64,000 nucleotides of DNA from Alphaproteobacteria bacterium (GCA_018608245.1 JABAZY010000002.1:70634-134633), one strand, 5' to 3'; counted from the stretch's first letter, positions 54,660 through 62,578 are shown. Numbers and translations are program-made. Notes: generated from the letters alone by a model not told the origin.

Positions 54660-55121
54660 TTATTTAATCTTACCGTTCATTTTATTGATGGAGGTCATGG
54701 TTTGTTCGGGATGGGTTTTGGCCATGGTTTCAAAATAACCTTTTGCAGCTAAAGCTTGTTCGGTTTTACATCCGTTTGTTTTATACAATTTATCCAGTTT
54801 GGCCACGAGTGGTTTACGCAAATCCATTAGTCTTTGTTGAGCCATTTCTGTGGTGGCACCTTCAGGACCTTGCTCTGCCATCATTTCTGTGAGCGTCACA
54901 AAAATAATTTGAGCGTTCGCCATGTAAAATGGATTTTCGGTTATTTGCTTTTTATAATCATCACAATGTTTCAAGTAGGCAACACCAGCTTCGTTCAACT
55001 CAAAAAGTTTGATAAGCTGTTGCATACTTTTCGACATTTCTTTTGCATGCACAACACCAGAAAGCGCAATGAAAGCGACGATGATAAGGCAAAAAGTCTT
55101 AATGGCTTGTCTAAGAGGCAT
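54660..55121 (-). CDS. Exported helical protein, 153 residues
   Basis: Signal peptide cleaved after VVHA, then an all-helical mature protein with two cysteines (KHCDDY, TNGCKTE). Its ATG shares one base with the fba stop (TAATG), so it is probably coupled to fba. The EndoU-type gene follows. It could be a partner or immunity-like protein for that nuclease, but only position supports this. Confidence 0.65.
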   Translation of the reverse strand: MPLRQAIKTFCLIIVAFIALSGVVHAKEMSKSMQQLIKLFELNEAGVAYLKHCDDYKKQITENPFYMANAQIIFVTLTEMMAEQGPEGATTEMAQQRLMDLRKPLVAKLDKLYKTNGCKTEQALAAKGYFETMAKTHPEQTMTSINKMNGKIK

Positions 55122-56206
55122 TAAGCGGCTTCTGACTGTTTGTTACTTTGTGCCAAAGATTTTCCTGCGGATTTAAGGTCAACGAAAGCTTCGTTTAAGC
55201 GCTCGATAACGCCTTCTTCACCTTTGCGCAACCATGCGCGTGGGTCATACTGTTTTTTGTATGGCGTGCCGTCATCAGGATCAATTTGATGTTGGAATGC
55301 TTTTGGTTGAGCTTGGACGTACTCACCAATTTTTTCAGCGAAGGCGAACTGCGTATCGGTGTCGATGTTCATTTTGAATGTACCGTAACCAAGTGCTTCT
55401 TCGATTTTTGCTTTTTCTGAGCCTGAACCGCCGTGGAAAACTAGATCCAGTGGATTGGCGTCTGTGCCGTGTGTTTCTTGTACTAACTCTTGTGAGTGCT
55501 TCAAGATTATAGGGCGTAGTTCAACGTTACCTGGTTTGTAAACGCCGTGAACGTTACCGAAAGAAGCCGCAAGTGAGAAGTGACCGATAGGAGCCAAAAT
55601 ATCATAAGCTTGTAGGCATTCAGATGGTTGCGTGTAGAGTTTATCGTTGTCGATATCATCTGAACCAACGCCGTCTTCTTCACCACCAGTGACGCCTAAT
55701 TCAATCTCGATACTCATGCCTAGCGGCACCATGCGTTTTAAGATACGGGCAGACTCTGCCAAGTTTTCTTCGATAGGTTCTTCGGATAGGTCAACCATGT
55801 GTGACGTGAATAATGGCTTACCGTTTTCTTTGAAGAATTTCTCGCCGTGATCGATCATGGCATCAACCCAAGGAACAAGTTTTTTGTTCGCGTGGTCAGT
55901 GTGAAGAACAACACAAACGCCGTAATGCTCAGCAAGTAAGTGTACATGTTGAGCGGCAGAAACGGCACCAAGAACTTTTGCTTGGAAACCATCTTCCATG
56001 CCTTTGCCTGCGTAAAACTGCGCGCCACCGTTTGATAGTTGAACGATAACGTCAGATTTATTTTTTGCGGCGGCTTCCAAAACAGCATTAACTGTGTTCG
56101 TACCGATGATGTTTACAGCAGGAAGCGCGTAGCCACCTTTTTTACATTCAGCGATAAGGGTTTGATAATCATCACCCCAAACAACACCCGGTTTTAATTT
56201 AGACAT
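55121..56206 (-). CDS. fba: Class II fructose-bisphosphate aldolase
   Basis: 361 residues of the class IIA, zinc-dependent FbaA type (VVLHTDHANKKLVPWVDAMI, HGGSGSEK, MNIDTDTQFAF). It cleaves fructose 1,6-bisphosphate in glycolysis and runs in reverse in gluconeogenesis. It follows gap by 18 bp; the pgk that often separates them is absent. Confidence 0.96.
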   Translation of the reverse strand: MSKLKPGVVWGDDYQTLIAECKKGGYALPAVNIIGTNTVNAVLEAAAKNKSDVIVQLSNGGAQFYAGKGMEDGFQAKVLGAVSAAQHVHLLAEHYGVCVVLHTDHANKKLVPWVDAMIDHGEKFFKENGKPLFTSHMVDLSEEPIEENLAESARILKRMVPLGMSIEIELGVTGGEEDGVGSDDIDNDKLYTQPSECLQAYDILAPIGHFSLAASFGNVHGVYKPGNVELRPIILKHSQELVQETHGTDANPLDLVFHGGSGSEKAKIEEALGYGTFKMNIDTDTQFAFAEKIGEYVQAQPKAFQHQIDPDDGTPYKKQYDPRAWLRKGEEGVIERLNEAFVDLKSAGKSLAQSNKQSEAA

Positions 56207-56224
56207 GATTTTCTCTTTCTCTTA

Positions 56225-57259
56225 TTAAGCCGCTTCTGATTTTTTGGCGTAGCCGACAGCATGCATTTTAGTGGCTGTGTCTAACATACGGTTAGAGAAG
56301 CCCCATTCATTGTCATACCAGCTCATGACACGAACCAAGTTACCGCCAATGACTTTTGTTTCATTTACGGCAAAGATTGAAGATAGTGGGTTGTGGTTGA
56401 AGTCGCCAGATACTAAAGGCTCATCATATGTTCCTAGCACACCGTCTAAATCACCGCCTGCGGCTGTTACAATTGCTTTGTTTACTTCTTCAACTGTTGT
56501 TGGTTTCGAGGTTGTGAATTTGAAATCAACAACAGAAACATTTGGTGTTGGTACGCGCATTGAAACGCCGTCTAGTTTGCCGTCTAATTCAGGTAGTACT
56601 TTACCAACGGCTTTCGCTGCACCAGTAGAAGTAGGGATCATGTTCACGGCACCTGCACGGGCACGGTGTAGGTCACCATGGGCTGTATCAACGATGCGTT
56701 GATCGCCAGTGTAGGAGTGGATGGTTGTCATGAAACCGCTTTCGATACCGATAGCATCGTTCAGTGCTTTCGCCATTGGGGCAAGGCAGTTTGTTGTACA
56801 TGATGCGTTTGAAACAACTTCATGCTCCGCTGTGATTTTATCAGAGTTCACGCCGTAAACTGTCATGATGTCGGCATCGCCACTAGGTGCGGAGATAAGC
56901 ACTTTTTTCGCGCCTGCTGTGATGTGCATCGCGGCTTTTTCGCGGGCTGTGAAAATACCTGTACATTCAAACACGATATCAATGTTCATTTTACCCCAAG
57001 GTAGATTTGTTGGGTCACGTTCTTGGACAACTTCTACGTTTTTACCGTCGATGATGATTGTGTCTTCGTCGACAGTCTCAACGGAGAAACCAAATGTGCC
57101 GTGAACGGAGTCATATTTAAGTAGGTGTTTGTTCGTGGCAAGTGGAGCGAGGTCATTGATCGCAACCAATTCAATATCAGTGCGCCCCGATTCAAATATA
57201 GCGCGCGCTACATTACGGCCGATACGTCCAAATCCATTAATTGCTATTCTTACAGTCAT
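56225..57259 (-). CDS. gap: Glyceraldehyde-3-phosphate dehydrogenase
   Basis: 344 residues. NAD-binding INGFGRIGR at the N-terminus, catalytic C154 in NASCTTNCLAP and the histidine in TTIHSYTGDQ. It oxidises GAP to 1,3-bisphosphoglycerate. First gene of a gap-fba unit here, separated from tkt by an oppositely oriented small gene. Confidence 0.97.
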   Translation of the reverse strand: MTVRIAINGFGRIGRNVARAIFESGRTDIELVAINDLAPLATNKHLLKYDSVHGTFGFSVETVDEDTIIIDGKNVEVVQERDPTNLPWGKMNIDIVFECTGIFTAREKAAMHITAGAKKVLISAPSGDADIMTVYGVNSDKITAEHEVVSNASCTTNCLAPMAKALNDAIGIESGFMTTIHSYTGDQRIVDTAHGDLHRARAGAVNMIPTSTGAAKAVGKVLPELDGKLDGVSMRVPTPNVSVVDFKFTTSKPTTVEEVNKAIVTAAGGDLDGVLGTYDEPLVSGDFNHNPLSSIFAVNETKVIGGNLVRVMSWYDNEWGFSNRMLDTATKMHAVGYAKKSEAA

Positions 57260-57366
57260 TTTTTTACATCCTACTTTTGGTTATGAAATCTGGGCATATA
57301 AAAGCATTTTAAGAGTTTGAAGACAATGATAATCAAACTTAAATCCCCAAAGATCACAATTTATTA

Positions 57367-57394
57367 TTGACATAATAAAAAAATAGGCTATAAC
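57367..57394 (+). promoter_or_regulatory. TTGACATAAT-type promoter
   Basis: TTGACA at 57367-57372, 16-bp spacer, TATAAC at 57389-57394, predicting a start near 57401 for the small secreted protein gene at 57436. The -35 is embedded in the palindrome ATTAT-TGAC-ATAAT. Confidence 0.65.
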
Positions 57395-57435
57395 ATTTTA
57401 ATTTTACGGCGCATTTTAAATTAAGAGGGTGGAAT

Positions 57436-57759
57436 ATGCAGATTAAAAATAGTGTAATAGCAACCTTTTTGGTGAGTGCCTCTGCAGGCTTAATGTCTCC
57501 AAGCGCTTTAGCGGAAGATAATGTTTTGGCGGGATTAAGAAGATTGGAATGCTATGAACCTGAAAGGCAAACGCCGAAACGCGTCGAAGAAGCTAAAAAA
57601 AGAGGCGCGTCGATATGTGCTGTAAAGTGTTATGATGAAGCTCTGCACTCCCCACGCTTGGTGAAGTCTCGTAAAGCTAGGGGCGCTGAAGAGTGCAAAT
57701 ATAAGATTACAGACAGCACGGGCAGCTCTGTTGAGTTTACTTGGCGACAACCCACATAA
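57436..57759 (+). CDS. Small secreted protein, 107 residues
   Basis: Signal peptide cleaved after SALA, then a short basic domain with four cysteines (LECYEPE, SICAVKCYDE, EECKYK) that probably form two disulfides. A related short segment seems to occur twice (QTPKRVEEAKKRGASIC and HSPRLVKSRKARGAEEC), so an internal duplication is likely. GAGG ribosome site and own promoter. It interrupts the usual tkt-gap cluster. Function unknown. Confidence 0.7.
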   Translation: MQIKNSVIATFLVSASAGLMSPSALAEDNVLAGLRRLECYEPERQTPKRVEEAKKRGASICAVKCYDEALHSPRLVKSRKARGAEECKYKITDSTGSSVEFTWRQPT

Positions 57760-57792
57760 TTCTTAGATTGTCGGTAAATTATAGGTTTTGAT

Positions 57793-59751
57793 TTATTTCT
57801 GTCTTGCTTCTACAGCTTTTACAATCGCGTCGGTCGTGATGCCGAATTTTTCGAATAGTTGTTCGGCAGGGGCTGAGGCGCCGAAGCTGTCCATGCCGAT
57901 AAATCTTCCGTGACCACCGATTAAACGATCCCAGCTTTGGCGGATACCTGCCTCAACACCGACCTTGATTGAGTCGTTGCAAATTAAGCTTTGGATATAC
58001 TCGCCATCTTGTTCCCAGAATAGTTCCATACAAGGTACTGACACAACGCGAACGCCCGTATTTCCTTTGGCACCTAAACGCTCAGCGGCTTCCATCGCTA
58101 ATTGTACTTCTGAGCCTGAGGCAAAGATTGTGACTTCTGGTTCATCGCCTGCACAGTCTTGTAAAATGTAAGCACCGAGTGATGATTTATTCACGTCGTC
58201 TGCATCGCATAACGTTGGCACGCCTTGACGGGTTAGCGCCATAACTGATGGAGACGTTTCATTTTTTAGGGCAAGTTCCCAACATTCTGCAGTCTCAATA
58301 CCATCGCAAGGACGGTAAACATATAGGTTTGGAATAGCACGTAGAGCAGAAAGATGTTCAACAGGTTGATGTGTTGGACCATCTTCACCAAGACCGATTG
58401 AGTCATGGGTTAGAACATGGATAACACGTTGTTCCATCAGCGCCGCTAAACGAATGGCTGGGCGAGAGTAATCAGCGAATTGCATGAAGGTTCCTGCATA
58501 AGGAATGATACCGCCGTGAAGCGCCATACCGTTCATGATTGCTGCCATACCATGTTCGCGCACACCGTAATTCACGTAGTTGCCGTCATAGTTATTTGCA
58601 TCGAAGACAGTTGAGGCGGCTACTTTTGTGTTGTTTGAACCGGTTAAATCTGCAGAACCGCCGACCATGTAATTCAGGGCAGGGACGATCTTTTCTAAAC
58701 ATGCGCCAGAAGTTTGGCGGGTTGCTCTTGAAGGTTTTTCTGATGCGAAGTCAGCTTTTAATTCAGCTGTAATTTTTTCTAATTTGGAGAGATCAATATC
58801 TAATGATGGTGCATTGCTTGGTGCGTCTGTTCCTAATGAACGCCACATGGATAGAATTTCGTCTGGAATTTCGAAGGGGGCGTGTGGCCAATCTAGGTTT
58901 TTACGCACGCCTGCAATTTCATCATCGCCTGTGATCGCGCCATGTGCTTTTGGTTGGCTTTCTAATGTTGGGCAACCAAAACCGATTTTTGTTTTACACG
59001 CAATGAAGTTAGGCTTGTCAGATTTTTGCGCTTTTGCAATCGCGTCTTCGATGGCTTTATGGTCATGCCCATCAATCTCTTGAACGTTCCAGCCATATGC
59101 TTCGTAGCGTTTTTTAACGTCTTCTGTGAAGGCAAGTTCAATCGTGCCGTCAATCGTTACGTTATTATCGTCATAAAATGCGATTAGTTTATTAAGCTTT
59201 AAGTGACCTGCTAGGGATGATGCTTCGTGAGAAACACCCTCCATCAAGCAACCATCGCCTAAGAAACAATAAGTGTAGTGATCAATAGCGTCAGCATTTT
59301 TAGCATTTAGGAAACGCTCAGCAATGGCGAAGCCAACAGAGTTTGAGATACCTTGGCCTAGAGGGCCTGTTGTTGTTTCGATGGCAGCGTCAAAGTCTAC
59401 TTCTGGGTGACCAGGTGTATGTGAGTCTAATTGACGGAAGTTCTTAATTTCATCAAGTGTGATCTTCGCGTTGCCTGTTAGGTAAGAAAGAGAATAGGGA
59501 AGCATTGAGCCGTGACCGTTAGAGATAATCACACGATCGCGGTTTGACCAACGTGGCGTCTTAGGATCAAATTTTAGGAATTTGGAATAAAGGACGGTGG
59601 CAATATCTGCCATGCCCATTGGCATTCCTGTGTGGCCAGAGTTGGCAGCCTTTACAGCATCAAGGGCGAGGATACGAATAGTGTCCGCCATTTTCTTTAG
59701 ATCTAAGTTTGGGGCTTGTTGTGGCGCACTCGCTAAAGCTGTCTCTGACAT
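57793..59751 (-). CDS. tkt: Transketolase
   Basis: 652 residues. Thiamine-diphosphate motif GDGCLMEGVSHEA, N-terminal SGHTGMPMGMADIA and the second-domain HDSIGLGEDGPTHQPVEHL are intact. It moves two-carbon units in the pentose phosphate pathway. It diverges from the DUF4164-zapA genes, as in other alphaproteobacteria. Confidence 0.97.
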   Translation of the reverse strand: MSETALASAPQQAPNLDLKKMADTIRILALDAVKAANSGHTGMPMGMADIATVLYSKFLKFDPKTPRWSNRDRVIISNGHGSMLPYSLSYLTGNAKITLDEIKNFRQLDSHTPGHPEVDFDAAIETTTGPLGQGISNSVGFAIAERFLNAKNADAIDHYTYCFLGDGCLMEGVSHEASSLAGHLKLNKLIAFYDDNNVTIDGTIELAFTEDVKKRYEAYGWNVQEIDGHDHKAIEDAIAKAQKSDKPNFIACKTKIGFGCPTLESQPKAHGAITGDDEIAGVRKNLDWPHAPFEIPDEILSMWRSLGTDAPSNAPSLDIDLSKLEKITAELKADFASEKPSRATRQTSGACLEKIVPALNYMVGGSADLTGSNNTKVAASTVFDANNYDGNYVNYGVREHGMAAIMNGMALHGGIIPYAGTFMQFADYSRPAIRLAALMEQRVIHVLTHDSIGLGEDGPTHQPVEHLSALRAIPNLYVYRPCDGIETAECWELALKNETSPSVMALTRQGVPTLCDADDVNKSSLGAYILQDCAGDEPEVTIFASGSEVQLAMEAAERLGAKGNTGVRVVSVPCMELFWEQDGEYIQSLICNDSIKVGVEAGIRQSWDRLIGGHGRFIGMDSFGASAPAEQLFEKFGITTDAIVKAVEARQK

Positions 59752-59839
59752 ATAAGATAAATCCTAATAATTGTTAATCATGTTTATTTGCCCGTACAAT
59801 GCAACTTACGCCGTGATACGTCAATATGTAGCGATAAAT

Positions 59840-59855
59840 TAATCCCGAGGGATTA
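59840..59855. promoter_or_regulatory. Operator-like palindrome between tkt and the DUF4164 gene
   Basis: TAATCCC, GA, GGGATTA is a perfect 7-bp inverted repeat with a 2-nt centre in the 247-bp divergent region. Dimensions fit a dimeric regulator site. No regulator can be named. Confidence 0.4.
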
Positions 59856-59998
59856 CATGACGTTGAGGTAAAATTAATCACAGAAAAGCAGGGAAAACTA
59901 TTTAGCTTGGCTTGACCATTTAGAGCCATCCCGCATAATGAGTTCAATTCTAATTAACACTAAATTGTCTAAATAACTGAAAAGCGAGGAAAATTCAC

Positions 59999-60241
59999 GT
60001 GAGTGCTGCCATTCAAACTTCTTTGTCCCAATTGGGACGTGCCGTCGAAAATCTAGAAACATCTGCGTCTATTGCGCAAGTGTCCGTAGATACAGCGCTG
60101 AAATCCGCGAATTCTTCTCAAAATGATTTATTTGGATCATCTAAAAAAGCGCCTGCTGCGAATGACGTTGATACGAAAGCCATAGCGAATCGCCTAGATA
60201 ATGCTATCGCCAAAGTTGAACAGATTTTGAAGGAAGGCTAG
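59999..60241 (+). CDS. DUF4164-like small coiled-coil protein
   Basis: 80 residues starting at GTG. Helical throughout with heptad-like spacing in SQLGRAVENLETSASIAQ and AIANRLDNAIAKVEQIL, typical of the small protein that precedes zapA in alphaproteobacteria. Probably assists or modulates Z-ring assembly; not proven. zapA follows by 36 bp. Confidence 0.75.
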   Translation: MSAAIQTSLSQLGRAVENLETSASIAQVSVDTALKSANSSQNDLFGSSKKAPAANDVDTKAIANRLDNAIAKVEQILKEG

Positions 60242-60277
60242 ACGGTTTATAAAAATCGCTAACTAGGGAGAGTAATA

Positions 60278-60616
60278 ATGGCTGAAGTAACAATTAACAT
60301 TAATAACCGTCAATACGGTATTGCGTGTGATGATGGGCAGGAACAGCGTGTGCTGGACTTGGCGAATTACATTGACAAGAGCTATCGCGAAATTGCTTCG
60401 TCAGGAGCGGGTGGTAACGAAAACCACAACATGGTGCTGACCTTATTGGTGATGGCGGATAAGCTTTTCGATTTCGAAAACGGTGCGTCAAACAACAATA
60501 CTGGTGCTTTAGACGGTATCCGTATGAGCGAAGATGACGAAGCAGCGGTCATTGATTCCATCGAGCAAATGGCTTCCCGCATTGATAATATCGCTGGGCG
60601 CTTGCAGAAGATTTAA
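60278..60616 (+). CDS. zapA: Cell division protein ZapA
   Basis: 112 residues. N-terminal beta-strand region (EVTININNRQYGIACDDGQE) then the coiled coil with LANYIDKSYREIA and MVLTLLVMADKLFD. ZapA crosslinks FtsZ filaments. The zapA-6S RNA-fau order downstream matches the classic arrangement. Confidence 0.9.
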   Translation: MAEVTININNRQYGIACDDGQEQRVLDLANYIDKSYREIASSGAGGNENHNMVLTLLVMADKLFDFENGASNNNTGALDGIRMSEDDEAAVIDSIEQMASRIDNIAGRLQKI

Positions 60617-60957
60617 ATGTTTGAAGGGTGATGGTCTAATATTCCACCACAGTCTTGGCGCATTCTACCATTTGTCTTAGCACCTAATAGCCAGTAATGC
60701 GAAGTTAGCAGTTCAATTGAGCATGAAGCGTTTTTGCCTATAGGATTGAATGTTTTTGTCATACTAACGTTAAATAACCCTATATCGGTTTCTTTAGCTG
60801 TTTCTTTTAATAGTGCAGTAGCCATTCTCATATCTTGATCGTTAAATTTATCAGCTAATCCGTTTGCAACAATATGGGATGCGCCGTATTGCGCCGCTGT
60901 TAAAGCCGCCGCCAAGCTAATGCCCGTTAATCCAACGCTTTTTAAAGTAATGTTCAT
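60613..60957 (-). CDS. Hypothetical protein, 114 residues, leaderless message
   Basis: The frame is open for 61 codons further upstream, but that part runs back through the 6S RNA; the ATG at 60957 coincides with the start predicted from the promoter at 60964-60992. A hydrophobic N-terminus (SVGLTGISLAAALTAAQYGA) may be a membrane segment or poor signal. Two cysteines follow (ASCSIELL, RQDCGG). It converges on zapA with a 4-bp overlap. Function unknown. Confidence 0.55.
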   Translation of the reverse strand: MNITLKSVGLTGISLAAALTAAQYGASHIVANGLADKFNDQDMRMATALLKETAKETDIGLFNVSMTKTFNPIGKNASCSIELLTSHYWLLGAKTNGRMRQDCGGILDHHPSNI

Positions 60958-60963
60958 GCGGTA

Positions 60964-60992
60964 TATATATAATAGATTTATTATTATGTCAA
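60964..60992 (-). promoter_or_regulatory. TTGACATAAT-type promoter giving a leaderless message
   Basis: On the minus strand TTGACA (complement of 60987-60992), 17-bp spacer, TATATA (complement of 60964-60969). The predicted start at about 60957 is the first base of the ATG. Confidence 0.6.
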
Positions 60993-61028
60993 TATAATTG
61001 ATTTGTTGTGATTTATGCGTGTTATAGG

Positions 61029-61151
61029 CTATAAGGTAGGTGCTGCGGGGCAGGTGACCCTTCAATATTCTTGAGACCGATGTTTTTTCATCCGGGATCC
61101 GCCTCTGTCCAGACCGTGGTTTGGTTATTGTAGAGCCCACCTTATTTATAG
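61029..61151 (+). ncRNA. ssrS: 6S RNA
   Basis: Located between zapA and fau, the conserved 6S position. The closing stem pairs CTATAAGGTAGGTGCT (from 61029) with AGCCCACCTTATTTATAG (to 61151). Inside are the 6S-like CTTGAGACCGATG and CGGGATCCGCC segments flanking the central bubble. 6S RNA binds sigma70 RNA polymerase by mimicking an open promoter. Possible promoter TTGATT (60998) and TTATAG (61022). At about 123 nt it is short for the family, so the ends may lie further out. Confidence 0.75.
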
Positions 61152-61213
61152 GGTTTCACGATGAATAATGAACAAAAGGCACGGCTTCCGCGGCACTTTA
61201 TTAAATAAGCAAG

Positions 61214-61244
61214 AGGTTCAGGCGCGTGAACGCGCTACGCTTTC
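61214..61244. repeat. Short palindromic repeat, family B copy 2
   Basis: On the minus strand GAAAGCGTAGCG then the stem GCGCG with partner CGCGC and CCTGAAC. It aligns without gaps to the copy at 3280; a T-A pair there is a C-G pair here. The inner GCGCGT-GA-ACGCGC (61222-61235) lies just upstream of the -35 at 61250, so it might also act as an operator. Confidence 0.55.
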
Positions 61245-61249
61245 GTTTG

Positions 61250-61278
61250 TTGACATAATTAAAAGTTTTCGCTATTTT
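61250..61278 (+). promoter_or_regulatory. TTGACATAAT-type promoter giving a leaderless message
   Basis: TTGACA at 61250-61255, 17-bp spacer, TATTTT at 61273-61278. The predicted start (about 61285) is adjacent to the ATG at 61286. No ribosome site precedes the ATG. Confidence 0.6.
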
Positions 61279-61285
61279 CCAAAAA

Positions 61286-61996
61286 ATGTCAAAAGCGCGT
61301 CCTTTTTCTGATTTGAATATTGATTACAATGATCGATCTTTGACGCTTGGTCGTAAAGGTTCGGCTTCCTTTCGGGAAGTGAAGTTTTTCCCTGTAGAAT
61401 TTAATATTTTATTAGAGTTACTTCGTTATCAAGGGGAGCTGTGCTCACCTGATGAACTAAACGCCTATATTCCGCGCCCAAAAGAAAAAGTACAAAAAGG
61501 TAAGCCGTTGCCCGTTTTGAGAAGGCATATCTCACGTATACGTCAGAAATTGGATCAGTTATTTGAGGGAGAAGAATTAGCGCTATATATGCATGCTCAC
61601 TATGGCGGTCAATTTTCATTAGATGCGGTGCATACGCAGGACCCCAAAAATTGTCAGCGATTTAAGCTTGATCAAGAAATAGTGTTATTAAAATCTGCAC
61701 CCCATGCGGTGTTAAGGTATCTTTGTGATTACTTTCAAGAAGCTTGTGCCGCAGAAGATTTAAATGATGCTGGTATTTGTAGTACCAAAGCATATCCTAC
61801 ACATATTGTCACTATTGGACAGGCGTTTGAGGTAGCAAATATTGAACGGGTAGATCTATATAAGGTCACTAATCAGGGGTATCTATTAGATTTTTCAAAT
61901 AACAGATTAAAGAGATTTAATTATGATCCTAATCCCAACATTATTTATTTACAAAAATTTGTAGAAGCCCAACCAGGGCTTTCACGTGAACCATAA
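61286..61996 (+). CDS. Winged-helix protein with OmpR/PhoB-type domain, possibly tandem
   Basis: 236 residues without a receiver domain. Residues 12-113 follow the OmpR/PhoB DNA-binding pattern: FPVEFNILLELLRYQGELCS, then VLRRHISRIRQKL as recognition helix and the wing HAHYGGQFSL. Residues 123-203 repeat the layout in a weaker form (PHAVLRYLCDYFQEACAAED, HIVTIGQAFEVANI, YKVTNQGYLLD), suggesting a second, diverged winged helix. Predicted leaderless transcript. fau follows after 18 bp. Target unknown. Confidence 0.65.
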   Translation: MSKARPFSDLNIDYNDRSLTLGRKGSASFREVKFFPVEFNILLELLRYQGELCSPDELNAYIPRPKEKVQKGKPLPVLRRHISRIRQKLDQLFEGEELALYMHAHYGGQFSLDAVHTQDPKNCQRFKLDQEIVLLKSAPHAVLRYLCDYFQEACAAEDLNDAGICSTKAYPTHIVTIGQAFEVANIERVDLYKVTNQGYLLDFSNNRLKRFNYDPNPNIIYLQKFVEAQPGLSREP

Positions 61997-62014
61997 GTTG
62001 CTTATAGTGGCACC

Positions 62015-62578
62015 ATGAGTGATAAACAAATTTATAGAGAGCAAGCAAGGCTTCACCGTGAGCGTTTAGAATTAAACGGCGCAGATTTTGAAGAGGTGAT
62101 TGTCACATTTCTTAATTATTTCAAACCAGTAGAGGGCGATGTTATTACGGCTTATTGGCCAGTAAATAAGGAATTTGACGTTCGTTTCTTGCTAGATGAA
62201 CTGGTTCAAACAGGTTTTACGGTTGCATTACCTGTTATTGAGAAAGATAGCTTAATCCTGAAATTCCATGAGTGGACCCCGAAGGTTAAAATGGAAGCGG
62301 GGGCTTATGATGTTATGGTGCCTGTTGGGACGAGGGAGCTTGAGCCTAATTTAATCATAGCGCCTTTGCTGGCGTTTGACCAAAAAGGTAATCGTTTGGG
62401 GCAAGGCGGTGGCTATTACGATGCAACGCTGGCACATTACCGAGCGCAGAAGGCGCCTGTAAAATATATAGGGGTTGGCTATCCCGAGCAGGCTGTGTTA
62501 TTTGGTTTGCCAACTGAGGCGCATGATCAGAAGCTAGATTATTTGTTGCTGCCACAAGAAGTGAAAGAGTTTATTTAA
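62015..62578 (+). CDS. fau: 5-formyltetrahydrofolate cyclo-ligase
   Basis: 187 residues. N-terminal YREQARLHR, the folate-binding AYWPVNKEFDVRFLL and the ATP-binding GNRLGQGGGYYDATL are family-typical. It converts 5-formyl-THF to 5,10-methenyl-THF. Part of the zapA-6S-fau neighbourhood. Its stop overlaps the ymdB start by one base (TAATG). Confidence 0.9.
   Translation: MSDKQIYREQARLHRERLELNGADFEEVIVTFLNYFKPVEGDVITAYWPVNKEFDVRFLLDELVQTGFTVALPVIEKDSLILKFHEWTPKVKMEAGAYDVMVPVGTRELEPNLIIAPLLAFDQKGNRLGQGGGYYDATLAHYRAQKAPVKYIGVGYPEQAVLFGLPTEAHDQKLDYLLLPQEVKEFI

Larger units (their letters stand above)
60958..61285. other. Intergenic region with divergent promoters, 6S RNA and a repeat
   Basis: 328 bp. 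From left: the minus-strand leaderless promoter (60964-60992), the 6S RNA (about 61029-61151), a palindromic repeat (61214-61244) and the plus-strand leaderless promoter (61250-61278). A 15-codon frame at 61161-61208 with no support is ignored. Confidence 0.7.

Noticed and set aside
60958-61140. N-terminal extension of the minus-strand gene at 60613
   Set aside because: The extension lies in the 6S RNA and the promoter region; the ATG at 60957 coincides with the predicted transcription start.
61161-61208. 15-codon frame just after the 6S RNA, with AGGG upstream
   Set aside because: Too short to judge, with no conservation evidence available; probably chance.
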